The notes under the pieces: generated by a model | Seen by the model: only the letters and a program-made list of their open reading frames with translations | What the model was told of the DNA's origin: nothing | The model's database searches: none | NCBI GenBank assembly: GCA_018362935.1 | Contig: JAHALQ010000033.1 | Coordinates: 1 to 6,083, forward strand | Source of the DNA: Pseudomonadota bacterium | GTDB taxonomy: Bacteria; Pseudomonadota; Alphaproteobacteria; RF32; CAG-239 | Direction of reading: 5' to 3' | DNA: 6,083 nt | In this document: positions 1-6,033 of the stretch, one piece after another | How positions within the stretch are numbered: position 1 is the stretch's first letter | How the letters are laid out: each line of letters starts with the position of its first letter | Made by a program: the position numbers and the translations under genes

Positions 1-161
1 TTAATCATGTTTTTTCCGGCACATTGCGATACGGTTTTGGTAAAACCGAGTTGGGAACAGGAAGGCGCCTGGGAACAGGTCTGGGCGCGGGCGTCGAAAA
101 CGGTCCAGACAAGTCCAGGCGTAAGAACGGAAAGGGATAAGAGAAGGCGGTAATAGTTCAT
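1..161 (-). CDS. Exported Cys-containing protein, N-terminal part (runs off the left edge)
   Basis: Fifty-three codons are visible from an ATG at 161-159, and the frame is still open at base 1. Residues 1-26 look like a Sec signal peptide: MNYYR, a hydrophobic stretch rich in Leu, Ser and Val, then the cleavage-like end DARA before Q27. The mature start is rich in Cys and small polar residues (C29, C35, C47, in TCSQAPSCSQLGF and SQCAGK), so a periplasmic or surface protein with disulfides is likely. A GAGG lies 9 nt before the ATG, and a sigma70-like promoter ends about 30 nt upstream, which supports this frame. A longer reading frame on the same strand (1-210) has its ATG between the -35 and -10 boxes and is rejected. 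From memory the CxxxPSCxxLGF...CxGK pattern resembles repeat-type secreted proteins of uncultured gut alphaproteobacteria; that is recollection, not a search. Function is unknown. Confidence 0.7.
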   Translation of the reverse strand, partial: MNYYRLLLSLSVLTPGLVWTVFDARAQTCSQAPSCSQLGFTKTVSQCAGKNMI

Positions 162-184
162 GGCGAAGTACCTCAAACAAGAAT

Positions 185-200
185 ATAAGACTATTCTTAT
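185..200. promoter_or_regulatory. Inverted repeat overlapping the -10 box, possible operator
   Basis: ATAAGA, a 4-nt spacer CTAT and TCTTAT form a perfect 6+6 inverted repeat. It overlaps the 3' half of the proposed -10 box (204-199) and the expected transcription start near 192. A repressor bound here would block initiation, but no regulator is encoded in the window and the repeat is short and AT-rich, so chance is possible. Confidence 0.3.
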
Positions 201-227
201 TATCGGACATTTCCCGAAAAGAGTCAA
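199..227 (-). promoter_or_regulatory. sigma70-like promoter of the left-edge exported protein
   Basis: On the minus strand TTGACT (227-222) is followed by a 17-nt spacer and GATAAT (204-199). Both boxes match the consensus in five of six positions. Transcription would begin near 192, giving a leader of about 30 nt before the ATG at 161. Confidence 0.65.
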
Positions 228-265
228 CTATAAATTAAGGGTAAGATTGACAAAATCTGCATAGC

Positions 266-298
266 AAAACAGCGTCATCCCGCAAAGGATAACGCTGT
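266..298 (-). terminator. Probable terminator of the 235-aa protein gene
   Basis: Arms at 298-287 and 280-269 pair over 12 positions with one mismatch, closing a 6-nt loop (281-286). Leftward, the stem end ACGCTGT/ACAGCGT runs into a short T tract (four Ts, including the last base of the stem). The hairpin is strong but the T tract is short, so termination may be partial. It sits about 45 nt past the stop codon of the gene at 344-1051. Confidence 0.55.
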
Positions 299-343
299 CG
301 GATATTGTTATTATAGGATAAGTTTCAAGATAATACAAAAAGC

Positions 344-1051
344 TTAGTTAAGCATGCTCATGCCGCTGGCATCTCCGCTGTAAATTTCCATAATACGGAT
401 AAGCGTGATTCCGTATTGTTTGCTGCGGGTCACCTGCCACAAGGTGGCGTTCTTAATAATCGTTTCCTTTGGCTCAACTTCGACAATGTCAAGTTCGGAA
501 ATATTATGTGTGTCAAGAATGTTTTCCTCACCGCCGAATACGGGAGCTATAATCATGTACGGAAGATCGGTTTCTGTGTCCGCATCCCATCTTCCAATCC
601 AGTAATAGCCGAGAAGCTGGCGCTCCCGCTCAATTGAGTATATCTTGCACAGCTTATATTCCATGTCCGGCATTCCGCGGATGCTGTTGAGCGCATTAAT
701 GATGCTCTCATCAAACAAAAGGTTAATCCGCCTGATTCCGAGGCCTCCTGCGACAGAAACCGTTATGTACAACCTTCCGTCGATAAGAAAAACTTCGTGC
801 TCGTCCATGGGAACAAATATGACCTTTTCAAATTCTTCGCTGTCTTCAAAAGATTTGAAAGCCGGCACATCTTGATACATGTCATTTTCTTCGCTGCACC
901 AACCGATTGTGCGGAATGTTTCTGAACCGCTGTGATATTCCAGAATGCCCAGCTGCGGGTCATTTTTACAGCCGATTTCCTTGAAATAAGCTGCAGCCTG
1001 CGAATAGTCGTAAAAGCGACATTCGAGGTCAGGGATTGATAATGCTTGCAT
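344..1051 (-). CDS. Hypothetical soluble protein, 235 aa
   Basis: I do not recognise this family. The product is acidic with many aromatic residues. It has no signal peptide and no membrane segment, so it is probably cytoplasmic. Four Cys (11, 28, 52, 135) are scattered and form no metal-binding pair. Residues 77-113 alternate in a beta-like pattern around an AGGLGIRRINLLFDES segment. A second such block lies at about 147-175, with YYWIGRWDADTE followed by MIIAPVFGG. The frame stays open upstream to a TTG at 1096, but that codon overlaps the proposed -10 box, so I choose the ATG at 1051. This start has no clear Shine-Dalgarno sequence and an AT-rich leader. The gene appears monocistronic, with its own promoter and a downstream hairpin. 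The unbroken frame and plausible composition support a real gene; the function is unknown. Confidence 0.75.
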   Translation of the reverse strand: MQALSIPDLECRFYDYSQAAAYFKEIGCKNDPQLGILEYHSGSETFRTIGWCSEENDMYQDVPAFKSFEDSEEFEKVIFVPMDEHEVFLIDGRLYITVSVAGGLGIRRINLLFDESIINALNSIRGMPDMEYKLCKIYSIERERQLLGYYWIGRWDADTETDLPYMIIAPVFGGEENILDTHNISELDIVEVEPKETIIKNATLWQVTRSKQYGITLIRIMEIYSGDASGMSMLN

Positions 1052-1095
1052 AACACTAAATTTAATTTGTTCATAATATAACTGATTATGAAGCA

Positions 1096-1125
1096 AGTGT
1101 AAAATTTTTAGGCTAATTTTGTCAA
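1096..1125 (-). promoter_or_regulatory. sigma70-like promoter of the 235-aa protein gene
   Basis: On the minus strand a perfect -35 box TTGACA (1125-1120) is followed by an 18-nt spacer and TACACT (1101-1096), which matches the -10 consensus in four of six positions. The expected start of transcription is near 1089, about 38 nt before the ATG at 1051. Its position argues against translation from the upstream TTG codon. Confidence 0.55.
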
Positions 1126-1168
1126 GAGTAAAATTACGGCAATATAAAAATATTGTGCAGAGGCTTGA

Positions 1169-1588
1169 CTATTTGCCACGGGCGGCAGACGATATTATCC
1201 GGGTGACGTTGAGTCCGGATTTGAAGAAATCAATTCTTTGGGCGCGCTCGGTTATGGCAATTGCGCGTGCCAGATCACGATCTTTTTTCATCACATGGGC
1301 AGACAGAAAACGCGAATCTTTTTCGCGGAATTTGTCAGGATTCTGTGCTGCCTGATAAGCATAAAATTCGGTGTATTTTTCATAAAAGCCGGTTTCGTTT
1401 TTTGAAGCTTCTTCTCCATAAGTCCGGGATAGCTTCATGGCCTCGGTTTCAATCAGCGCCTCTTCAATGACGGCGCGGCGCAAGGCTCCGTCCAGGCTGT
1501 TGAATTTTTCGCTCATTCTGGCTTTGTGCAGATATTCCTGCTGATACAAACCGGAAACGTGTTCAGGGTTAAGATGATATGTTGCCAT
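1169..1588 (-). CDS. Hypothetical small helical protein, 139 aa
   Basis: I do not recognise this family. The protein is strongly charged and probably mostly alpha-helical, with runs such as DGALRRAVIEEALIETEA (33-50) and KKDRDLARAIAITERAQR (101-118). It contains no Cys and no Trp. An aromatic-rich stretch, FYEKYTEFYAYQ, lies at 68-79, and the C-terminus is basic (AARGK). No signal peptide or membrane segment is visible, so a cytoplasmic location is likely. The ATG at 1588 has GGAG 9 nt upstream (1601-1598) and a well-placed promoter at 1637-1665, both supporting the start. The gene sits in a unit of its own between the nifJ terminator and the promoter of the 235-aa gene. Only a weak AT hairpin (1140-1155) follows it, so readthrough into the next leftward gene is possible. 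Function cannot be assigned. Confidence 0.75.
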   Translation of the reverse strand: MATYHLNPEHVSGLYQQEYLHKARMSEKFNSLDGALRRAVIEEALIETEAMKLSRTYGEEASKNETGFYEKYTEFYAYQAAQNPDKFREKDSRFLSAHVMKKDRDLARAIAITERAQRIDFFKSGLNVTRIISSAARGK

Positions 1589-1636
1589 CGCTTTAGACTC
1601 CGCTGAAATAGTACCTGTCTGTTATTATGAAGATAC

Positions 1637-1665
1637 AATATATTATTGGCGAGCAGATTTTTCAA
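1637..1665 (-). promoter_or_regulatory. sigma70-like promoter of the 139-aa protein gene
   Basis: On the minus strand TTGAAA (1665-1660) is separated by 17 nt from TATATT (1642-1637); each box matches the consensus in five of six positions. Transcription would start near 1630, about 40 nt before the ATG at 1588. It lies immediately beyond the nifJ terminator, so the gene appears to be expressed independently of nifJ. Confidence 0.65.
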
Positions 1666-1673
1666 TAATGCAC

Positions 1674-1700
1674 AAAAAATGCCCCGTCTTGCGGCGGGGC
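1674..1700 (-). terminator. nifJ: Intrinsic terminator of nifJ
   Basis: A GC-only 6-bp stem (1700-1695 with 1686-1681) closes an 8-nt loop and, reading leftward, is followed by A and six Ts (1679-1674). It begins 23 nt past the nifJ stop codon. The rightward side also has seven Ts (1702-1708), so the element could act in both directions, although no rightward gene ends here. Confidence 0.88.
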
Positions 1701-1723
1701 GTTTTTTTGTGGCTTAAAACAGC

Positions 1724-4700
1724 TTATTCAGCCGTTTTGAATTCAGCCATGTGTTCCAGCAGAGAACGTTTTTCGTTTGCCAGTTCCTGAGCCTTATTCA
1801 ACAAAGTTTCATAACGCTCGGGGTTGGCTTTGTTCACAATCTGGAAGCGGGTTTCATTCGCCATGTATTCAGCCAGAGGTTTGCTCGGAGCTTTGGAATC
1901 CAGTGTCAGCGGAGCTTTGCCCTGAGCAACATTTTCCGGATTATAACGGAACAGCGGCCAAGAACCTGTTTCAACGGCGGCTTTCTGGTGTTCCAGGCCG
2001 TTGGCGAGGTTGAAGCCCTGCGCGATACAATGCGAGTAGGCGATAATGATGGACGGGCCGTCAAAGGCTTCGGCTTCGTTCATGGCTTTGATGACCTGGG
2101 AGTCATTGGCGCCGAACGCAACCTGAGCCACATAGACATTGCCGTAAGACATGGCAATCATGGCCAAATCTTTCTTGGGCAGTGCTTTACCGGCCGTTGC
2201 GAATTTGGCCGATGCGCCCATCGGGGTCGCTTTGGACTGCTGGCCGCCGGTGTTGGAATAAACACCCGTATCCATTACCAGAATATTGATATTTTTGCCG
2301 GAAGCAATCGCGTGATCCAGACCGCCGAAGCCGATATCGTAAGCCCAGCCGTCGCCGCCGAGAATCCAGACTGACTTCTTAATCAGGTAGTCAGCCAGTT
2401 TGTCAAGGTGTTTGGCTTCAGGCGAGCTGATGCCGGCCAGCTTGTCGCGCAGCTGTTTGACCAGAGCGCGCTGGTCGTCGATTTCAATATCTGTGGCCTG
2501 CGGATTGTTCAGCAGCTTGTCAACCAGTTCGGCGCCAATCTGGTCTTTCAGGTTGGTGAGAAGCTGTTTGGCAAAAGAAGTCTGCTGGTCAATCGAGAAT
2601 CTCATGCCCAAGCCGAATTCGGCATTGTCTTCGAACAAAGAGTTTGCCCATGCCGGACCATGGCCTTTATCATCTTTGGCATAAGGCGTGGTCGGCAGGT
2701 TGCCCGAGTAAATTGAAGAACAGCCGGTTGCGTTGGCAACGACCATGCGGTCGCCGAACAACTGGGTCAGCAATTTAATATACGGGGTTTCGCCGCAGCC
2801 TGCGCAGGCACCCGAGAATTCAAACAAAGGCTGAATCATCTGGGTGGTTTTGGGCAGGTTTTTGGCAACTTCGGTTCTCTTGACATAAGGCAGAGTTTCG
2901 AAGAATTTCCAGTTGGCAACTTCGGCTTCAAGATGGTTTTCAATATGATCCATATTGATGGCCTTGAGTTCCGGATCAGCCTTGTTTTTGGCCGGGCAGG
3001 CAGAAGTGCAGATGCCGCAGCCGGTGCAATCTTCCGGAGAAATTTGCAGGATGAACTGTTTGCCGGCAAATTCCTTGCCTTTATACGGAGCGCGTTTGAG
3101 CGTTGCCGGAGCATTCTTAAGTTCTTCCTCGGTGGCAACTTTCATGCGGATAACGCCGTGCGGGCAGACCAGAGAGCATTTGCCGCACTGGATGCAGGTT
3201 TCCGGATCCCAAACCGGGATTTCGGTGGCGATGCAGCGTTTTTCATACTGGGTTGTTGCTGTCGGCCAGGTGCCGTCAACGACTTTTTCAAAGGCCGATA
3301 CCGGCAGCTCGTTGCCGCGGTCAGCAATGATTTCGCCAGTCAGCTTCTGAACGAATTCCGGAGCATTGGCCGGTACAGGAGGCAAACGGCGGAACTGCGA
3401 GGTTACGGCTGAAGGATATTCAACCTTGTGCAGGTGTTCCAGAGAAGCGTCAACCGCGACAAAGTTCTTTTGAACAATGGCGTCGCCTTTTTTGCTGTAA
3501 GTCTTCTTAATCGCGTTTTTAATCTGGGCAATTGCTTCGTCTTTCGGCAAAATGTTGGAAATGGCGAAGAAACAGGCCTGCATGATGGTGTTGATGCGCT
3601 GGCCCATGCCGGTTTCGCGGGCAACTTCAACCGCGTTGATGGTGTAGAAGTTGAGCTTTTTGTTGATGATTTCTTCCTGAACTTCAATCGGCAGGTGATT
3701 CCAGACTTCTTCCGCCTTATAAGGGGCGTTCAGCAGGAAAGTCGCGCCGGGTTTGGCAATCTTCAGAATGTCTACCTTGTTCATAAACGGGAACTGGTGG
3801 CAGGCAACGAAGTCAGCCTTGTTAATCAGGTAAGCCGATTTAATCGGATTGTCCGAGAAACGCAGGTGAGAAGTTGTCATAGAACCGGATTTGCGGGAAT
3901 CGTAAACGAAGTAACCCTGACCGTATTTTCCGGCGTCTTCGGCGATAATCTTAATCGAGTTTTTGTTGGCGCCGACCGTACCGTCAGCACCCAGGCCGAA
4001 GAATACGGCGCGGACAACGTCTTTGGGTTCGGTGTCAATCGAATCGTCGAAAGGCAGGGAAGTGTTGTTGACGTCGTCATTGATGCCGACCGAGAAGCCG
4101 TTGATGGCATTGGCAGACGCGCCGTTTTCAAACACGGCCTTAACCATTCCCGGTGTGAATTCCTTGGAAGACAAACCGTAACGGCCGCCGACGATTTTCG
4201 GCATAGAAGGCAGTTCGCCGCGGGCAAATGCCTGACTCAAAGTGGCGACAACATCAAGGTACAAAGGTTCGCCGGTAGAGCCGGATTCTTTGGTTCTGTC
4301 AAGGACAGATACGGTTTTGACGGTCTTGGGCAAAGCTTTGAGGAAAGATTTTTCCGGGAAGGGACGATAGAGGTGAACTTTCATCACGCCCAGTTTGGCG
4401 CCGTTGGCATTGAGGTAGGTGATGGCTTCTTCAACCGTTTCGGCACCCGAGCCCATAATAACGATAACCTGTTCGGCATCGGCTGCGCCAAAGTAGTCAA
4501 CAACATGATACTGGCGGCCGGAAATCTTGGCGAACTTGTCCATTTCTTCCTGAACGATGCCTTCTACTTTTTTGTAGAAAGGATTGGAAGCTTCGCGACC
4601 CTGGAAGAAGACGTCAGGGTTCTGAGCCGTACCGCGGATAACCGGGGCTTCCGGACGCAGGGCATTTTTGGCGTTGAAAGTGTAGTCGACGCCTTCAAGC

Positions 4701-5284
4701 ATGGCTTTCAGATCATCGTCAGAGAGCAGCTTGATTTTTTTGATTTCATGCGACGTGCGGAAACCGTCAAAGAAGTGCATGAACGGAACGCGTGTGCGCA
4801 GCGTAGAAGTCTGGGCAATCGCGGCCATGTCGTGCGCTTCCTGTACGGAATTCGATGCCAGCATCGCAAAACCGGTCTGGCGGCAGCTCATGACGTCAGT
4901 GTGGTCGCCGAAAATCGACAGGGCGTGATAAGCCAGAGAACGGGCGGCAACGTGCATGACAAAGGGAGACAATTCGCCGGCAATTTTATACATGTTGGGA
5001 ATCATCAGCAGCAAGCCTTGAGAAGCGGTAAAGGTGGTGGTCAGCGCACCGGCCTGGATTGAACCGTGGCAAGCGCCGGCGGCACCGGCTTCAGACTGCA
5101 TTTCCTGAACCTCGGGAACAACGCCCCAAATATTTTTTTGTTTTGCGGCAGACCACGCATCAGCCCATTCGCCCATCGGAGACGACGGGGTAATCGGGTA
5201 GATGACGCAGACTTCATTCATGCGGTGGGCTACGGAAGCAGCAGCTTCGTTACCGTCCATCATTTTCATTTTTACGTCTGACAT
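1724..5284 (-). CDS. nifJ: Pyruvate:ferredoxin (flavodoxin) oxidoreductase, 1186 aa
   Basis: This cytoplasmic enzyme oxidatively decarboxylates pyruvate with CoA to acetyl-CoA and CO2, passing electrons to ferredoxin or flavodoxin. It is the fused, single-chain form of usual length. The order is: N-terminal substrate domain with YPITPSS (29-35), SEAGA (E65) and an Arg in HVAARS (R115); CoA-region domain II (about 255-360) and GRYGLSSKEF (367-376); gamma domain (about 420-600); EKR motif (681-683). A two-cluster ferredoxin domain follows, with CxxCxxCxxxCP at C697-C707 and C753-C763. The C-terminal thiamine-diphosphate domain has GDGW (977-980) and YSNTGGQ (N1011). Proximal-cluster ligands C827, C830, C855 and C1086 are all present, so it looks fully active. 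An open extension back to TTG at 5323 is rejected because it runs through the leader hairpin's T tract; the ATG at 5284 has a proper ribosome binding site. The gene is monocistronic. Related 2-oxoacid specificity cannot be fully excluded, but pyruvate is strongly favoured. Confidence 0.97.
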   Translation of the reverse strand: MSDVKMKMMDGNEAAASVAHRMNEVCVIYPITPSSPMGEWADAWSAAKQKNIWGVVPEVQEMQSEAGAAGACHGSIQAGALTTTFTASQGLLLMIPNMYKIAGELSPFVMHVAARSLAYHALSIFGDHTDVMSCRQTGFAMLASNSVQEAHDMAAIAQTSTLRTRVPFMHFFDGFRTSHEIKKIKLLSDDDLKAMLEGVDYTFNAKNALRPEAPVIRGTAQNPDVFFQGREASNPFYKKVEGIVQEEMDKFAKISGRQYHVVDYFGAADAEQVIVIMGSGAETVEEAITYLNANGAKLGVMKVHLYRPFPEKSFLKALPKTVKTVSVLDRTKESGSTGEPLYLDVVATLSQAFARGELPSMPKIVGGRYGLSSKEFTPGMVKAVFENGASANAINGFSVGINDDVNNTSLPFDDSIDTEPKDVVRAVFFGLGADGTVGANKNSIKIIAEDAGKYGQGYFVYDSRKSGSMTTSHLRFSDNPIKSAYLINKADFVACHQFPFMNKVDILKIAKPGATFLLNAPYKAEEVWNHLPIEVQEEIINKKLNFYTINAVEVARETGMGQRINTIMQACFFAISNILPKDEAIAQIKNAIKKTYSKKGDAIVQKNFVAVDASLEHLHKVEYPSAVTSQFRRLPPVPANAPEFVQKLTGEIIADRGNELPVSAFEKVVDGTWPTATTQYEKRCIATEIPVWDPETCIQCGKCSLVCPHGVIRMKVATEEELKNAPATLKRAPYKGKEFAGKQFILQISPEDCTGCGICTSACPAKNKADPELKAINMDHIENHLEAEVANWKFFETLPYVKRTEVAKNLPKTTQMIQPLFEFSGACAGCGETPYIKLLTQLFGDRMVVANATGCSSIYSGNLPTTPYAKDDKGHGPAWANSLFEDNAEFGLGMRFSIDQQTSFAKQLLTNLKDQIGAELVDKLLNNPQATDIEIDDQRALVKQLRDKLAGISSPEAKHLDKLADYLIKKSVWILGGDGWAYDIGFGGLDHAIASGKNINILVMDTGVYSNTGGQQSKATPMGASAKFATAGKALPKKDLAMIAMSYGNVYVAQVAFGANDSQVIKAMNEAEAFDGPSIIIAYSHCIAQGFNLANGLEHQKAAVETGSWPLFRYNPENVAQGKAPLTLDSKAPSKPLAEYMANETRFQIVNKANPERYETLLNKAQELANEKRSLLEHMAEFKTAE

Positions 5285-5291
5285 ATAAATA

Positions 5292-5296
5292 TCCTT
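5292..5296 (-). promoter_or_regulatory. nifJ: Ribosome binding site of nifJ (decides the start)
   Basis: AAGGA on the minus strand lies 7 nt before the ATG at 5284. It selects this codon over the in-frame TTG 13 codons upstream, which has no such site. Confidence 0.75.
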
Positions 5297-5321
5297 ATTA
5301 GTTAAAAATTGGCGCCAAGGC

Positions 5322-5347
5322 AAAAAAACGCCCCCTGGCAGCCGGGG
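5322..5347 (-). promoter_or_regulatory. Terminator-like hairpin in the nifJ leader, possible attenuator
   Basis: Reading leftward, CCCCGG (5347-5342), a 3-nt loop CTG, then CC, a bulged A and GGGG form a stem of six G-C pairs. After a 3-nt spacer come seven Ts (5328-5322). This is the form of an intrinsic terminator, yet no leftward gene lies upstream of it, and it sits 38 nt before the nifJ ATG. A competing pairing exists: CTGG at 5355-5352 can pair with CCAG at 5338-5335, which would break the terminator stem as an antiterminator would. No known riboswitch or leader peptide was recognised. It could instead end a short leftward RNA. Confidence 0.5.
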
Positions 5348-5375
5348 TTATCCAGATTAGAATCTTTCTGCGCGT

Positions 5376-5384
5376 TTTATAGCA
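5376..5384 (-). promoter_or_regulatory. nifJ: Candidate extended -10 promoter of nifJ
   Basis: On the minus strand TGC precedes TATAAA (5381-5376), giving an extended -10 element. No good -35 box lies at 17 nt. TTGCTG further upstream would instead suit an alternative -10 TATGCT. The expected start near 5369 gives a leader of about 85 nt that contains the hairpin at 5322-5347. A 12-nt interrupted palindrome, AGATT-AG-AATCT (5354-5365), lies just after the start site and could be an operator. Confidence 0.45.
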
Positions 5385-5479
5385 TATAAAATTTTTAAAG
5401 ACCAGCAAAAAAGTGTTTTTAACCAGCCGTTTTATAACTGATTAATACTTACTGGTTTTGCAGCGTGCGGATAATTTTC

Positions 5480-5509
5480 TTTACAACCGGCGCCGTATAA
5501 AATAATAAT
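5480..5509 (+). promoter_or_regulatory. Candidate promoter of the exported coiled-coil protein
   Basis: TTTACA (5480-5485) and AATAAT (5504-5509) are 18 nt apart, and each matches the consensus in five of six positions. TATAAA at 5496-5501 is an alternative -10 box but lacks a good -35. The region faces away from the nifJ promoter, making this a divergent intergenic region. Confidence 0.45.
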
Positions 5510-5510
5510 A

Positions 5511-5545
5511 TTGTCAGGGACAAATTTACCCTGTTTCACAAGGAG
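5511..5545 (+). promoter_or_regulatory. Leader inverted repeats and ribosome binding site
   Basis: The leader holds two overlapping inverted repeats that cannot form together. One is TTGTC-AGG-GACAA (5511-5523); the other is CAGGG (5515-5519) with CCCTG (5529-5533) around a 9-nt loop. The ribosome binding site AAGGAG (5540-5545) lies 9 nt before the ATG at 5555. The stems end before it, so they are more likely to affect RNA stability or serve as an operator than to mask translation directly. Confidence 0.5.
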
Positions 5546-5554
5546 ATTATTGAA

Positions 5555-5884
5555 ATGAAAAAATTGTTAAGCGCGCTGGTCATTGCTTCGGGTGCCTTTG
5601 CGGCTGCCAATGCCATGGCCTGGGACGTAACTACGGCCGCGACCAAAGTTCAGAAAGCGGCGGACGAGGCAAGTGCCAAGATTGACGAAGCCAAGCTCAA
5701 AAACAATGCCAAGTCCGAAAGTTATAAACTGCAGCTTGAAGAAAAAATCAAAGACCTTAAAGCAAAAATTGAAAAATGGCAGTCCGATGGCGATGCCAAA
5801 TCGGCGGAAAAGCAGGAAGCGATTGCCAATGCCAAAGCCAGTATTGAACGGCTGAATGCCAAGCTTAAAGCTTTGTCCGAATAA
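5555..5884 (+). CDS. Small exported coiled-coil protein, 109 aa
   Basis: The start MKKLLSALVIASGAFAAANA is a classic Sec signal peptide. Two overlapping AxA sites allow cleavage after A20 (ANA) or A22 (AMA), leaving 87-89 residues. The mature part is almost all Ala, Lys, Glu, Asp, Ser and Leu, with heptad-like spacing over about 30-75 (KLQLEEKIKDLKAKIEKW at 58-75) and 88-107. A short break, SDGDAKSAEK, lies between, so a helical hairpin or coiled coil in the periplasm is likely. There is no Cys and no lipobox, so it is not a lipoprotein. AAGGAG 9 nt upstream fixes the start, and a strong terminator follows within 20 nt, so it is monocistronic. Good expression signals suggest an abundant product. 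It resembles small Ala/Lys-rich periplasmic proteins in general terms only; function is unknown. Confidence 0.85.
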   Translation: MKKLLSALVIASGAFAAANAMAWDVTTAATKVQKAADEASAKIDEAKLKNNAKSESYKLQLEEKIKDLKAKIEKWQSDGDAKSAEKQEAIANAKASIERLNAKLKALSE

Positions 5885-5900
5885 AATCTGCCGTTTGTCT

Positions 5901-5936
5901 AAAATCCTCCGAAAGAATTTCCGGAGGATTTTTTTT
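5901..5936 (+). terminator. Intrinsic terminator of the coiled-coil protein gene
   Basis: AAAATCCTCC (5901-5910) pairs perfectly with GGAGGATTTT (5923-5932). The inner part can extend through GAAA/TTTC with one bulged C, and a T tract runs to 5936. It begins 17 nt after the stop codon at 5882-5884. Confidence 0.92.
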
Positions 5937-5951
5937 GCGTTTGAATATGAG

Positions 5952-5986
5952 TTGACTCTGATATGCAAATTTGTTATTCTGATAAT
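5952..5986 (+). promoter_or_regulatory. Promoter of the right-edge gene
   Basis: TTGACT (5952-5957) and TATTCT (5975-5980) are 17 nt apart. Alternatively GATAAT (5981-5986) may serve as the -10 box with CTGATA (5958-5963) as the -35, also 17 nt apart. Either places the start about 40-50 nt before the ATG at 6034. Confidence 0.5.
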
Positions 5987-5996
5987 AGTTAACTAT
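5985..5996. promoter_or_regulatory. 12-bp perfect palindrome, candidate operator
   Basis: ATAGTTAACTAT is a perfect palindrome. It starts within or just past the -10 box and covers the expected transcription start. The outer bases TGAT and ATCA almost continue the symmetry with a one-base offset. Size and position suit a dimeric winged-helix repressor such as a MarR-type protein, but no regulator gene is visible to link to it. Confidence 0.4.
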
Positions 5997-6033
5997 CAAT
6001 TACAGGATATGAATTGACAAAACGGAGGCAGCC

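Noticed and set aside
1..210. A 69-codon minus-strand frame starting at the ATG at 210.
   Set aside because: Its start codon lies between the -35 and -10 boxes of a good promoter, so it would not be on the transcript, and it overlaps a better frame with a signal peptide.
337..353. A small hairpin at the stop codon of the 235-aa gene followed by five Ts on the minus strand.
   Set aside because: The stem has only about four pairs and overlaps the stop codon. The 12-position hairpin at 266-298 is a better candidate.
1052..1096. An N-terminal extension of the 235-aa protein from a TTG at 1096.
   Set aside because: That codon overlaps the proposed -10 box, so it would lie upstream of the transcript start.
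1140..1155. CAATAT-AAAA-ATATTG hairpin after the 139-aa gene as a terminator.
   Set aside because: The stem is only six mostly A-T pairs and no T tract follows on the minus strand; it is too weak to call.
3428..5062. A 544-codon plus-strand frame antisense to nifJ.
   Set aside because: It lies wholly within nifJ, shows no recognisable domain, and is explained by the codon bias of the real gene, which avoids stops on the opposite strand. The same applies to the 207-codon frame at 1751-2374.
5285..5323. An N-terminal extension of nifJ from a TTG at 5323.
   Set aside because: The extra codons begin inside the T tract of the leader hairpin and have no ribosome binding site. The ATG at 5284 gives the usual N-terminus of the family.
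5567..5968. A 133-codon minus-strand frame across the coiled-coil gene and its terminator.
   Set aside because: It is a low-complexity Phe/Arg/Gly-rich mirror of a Lys/Glu/Ala-rich gene and runs through a strong terminator on the other strand.
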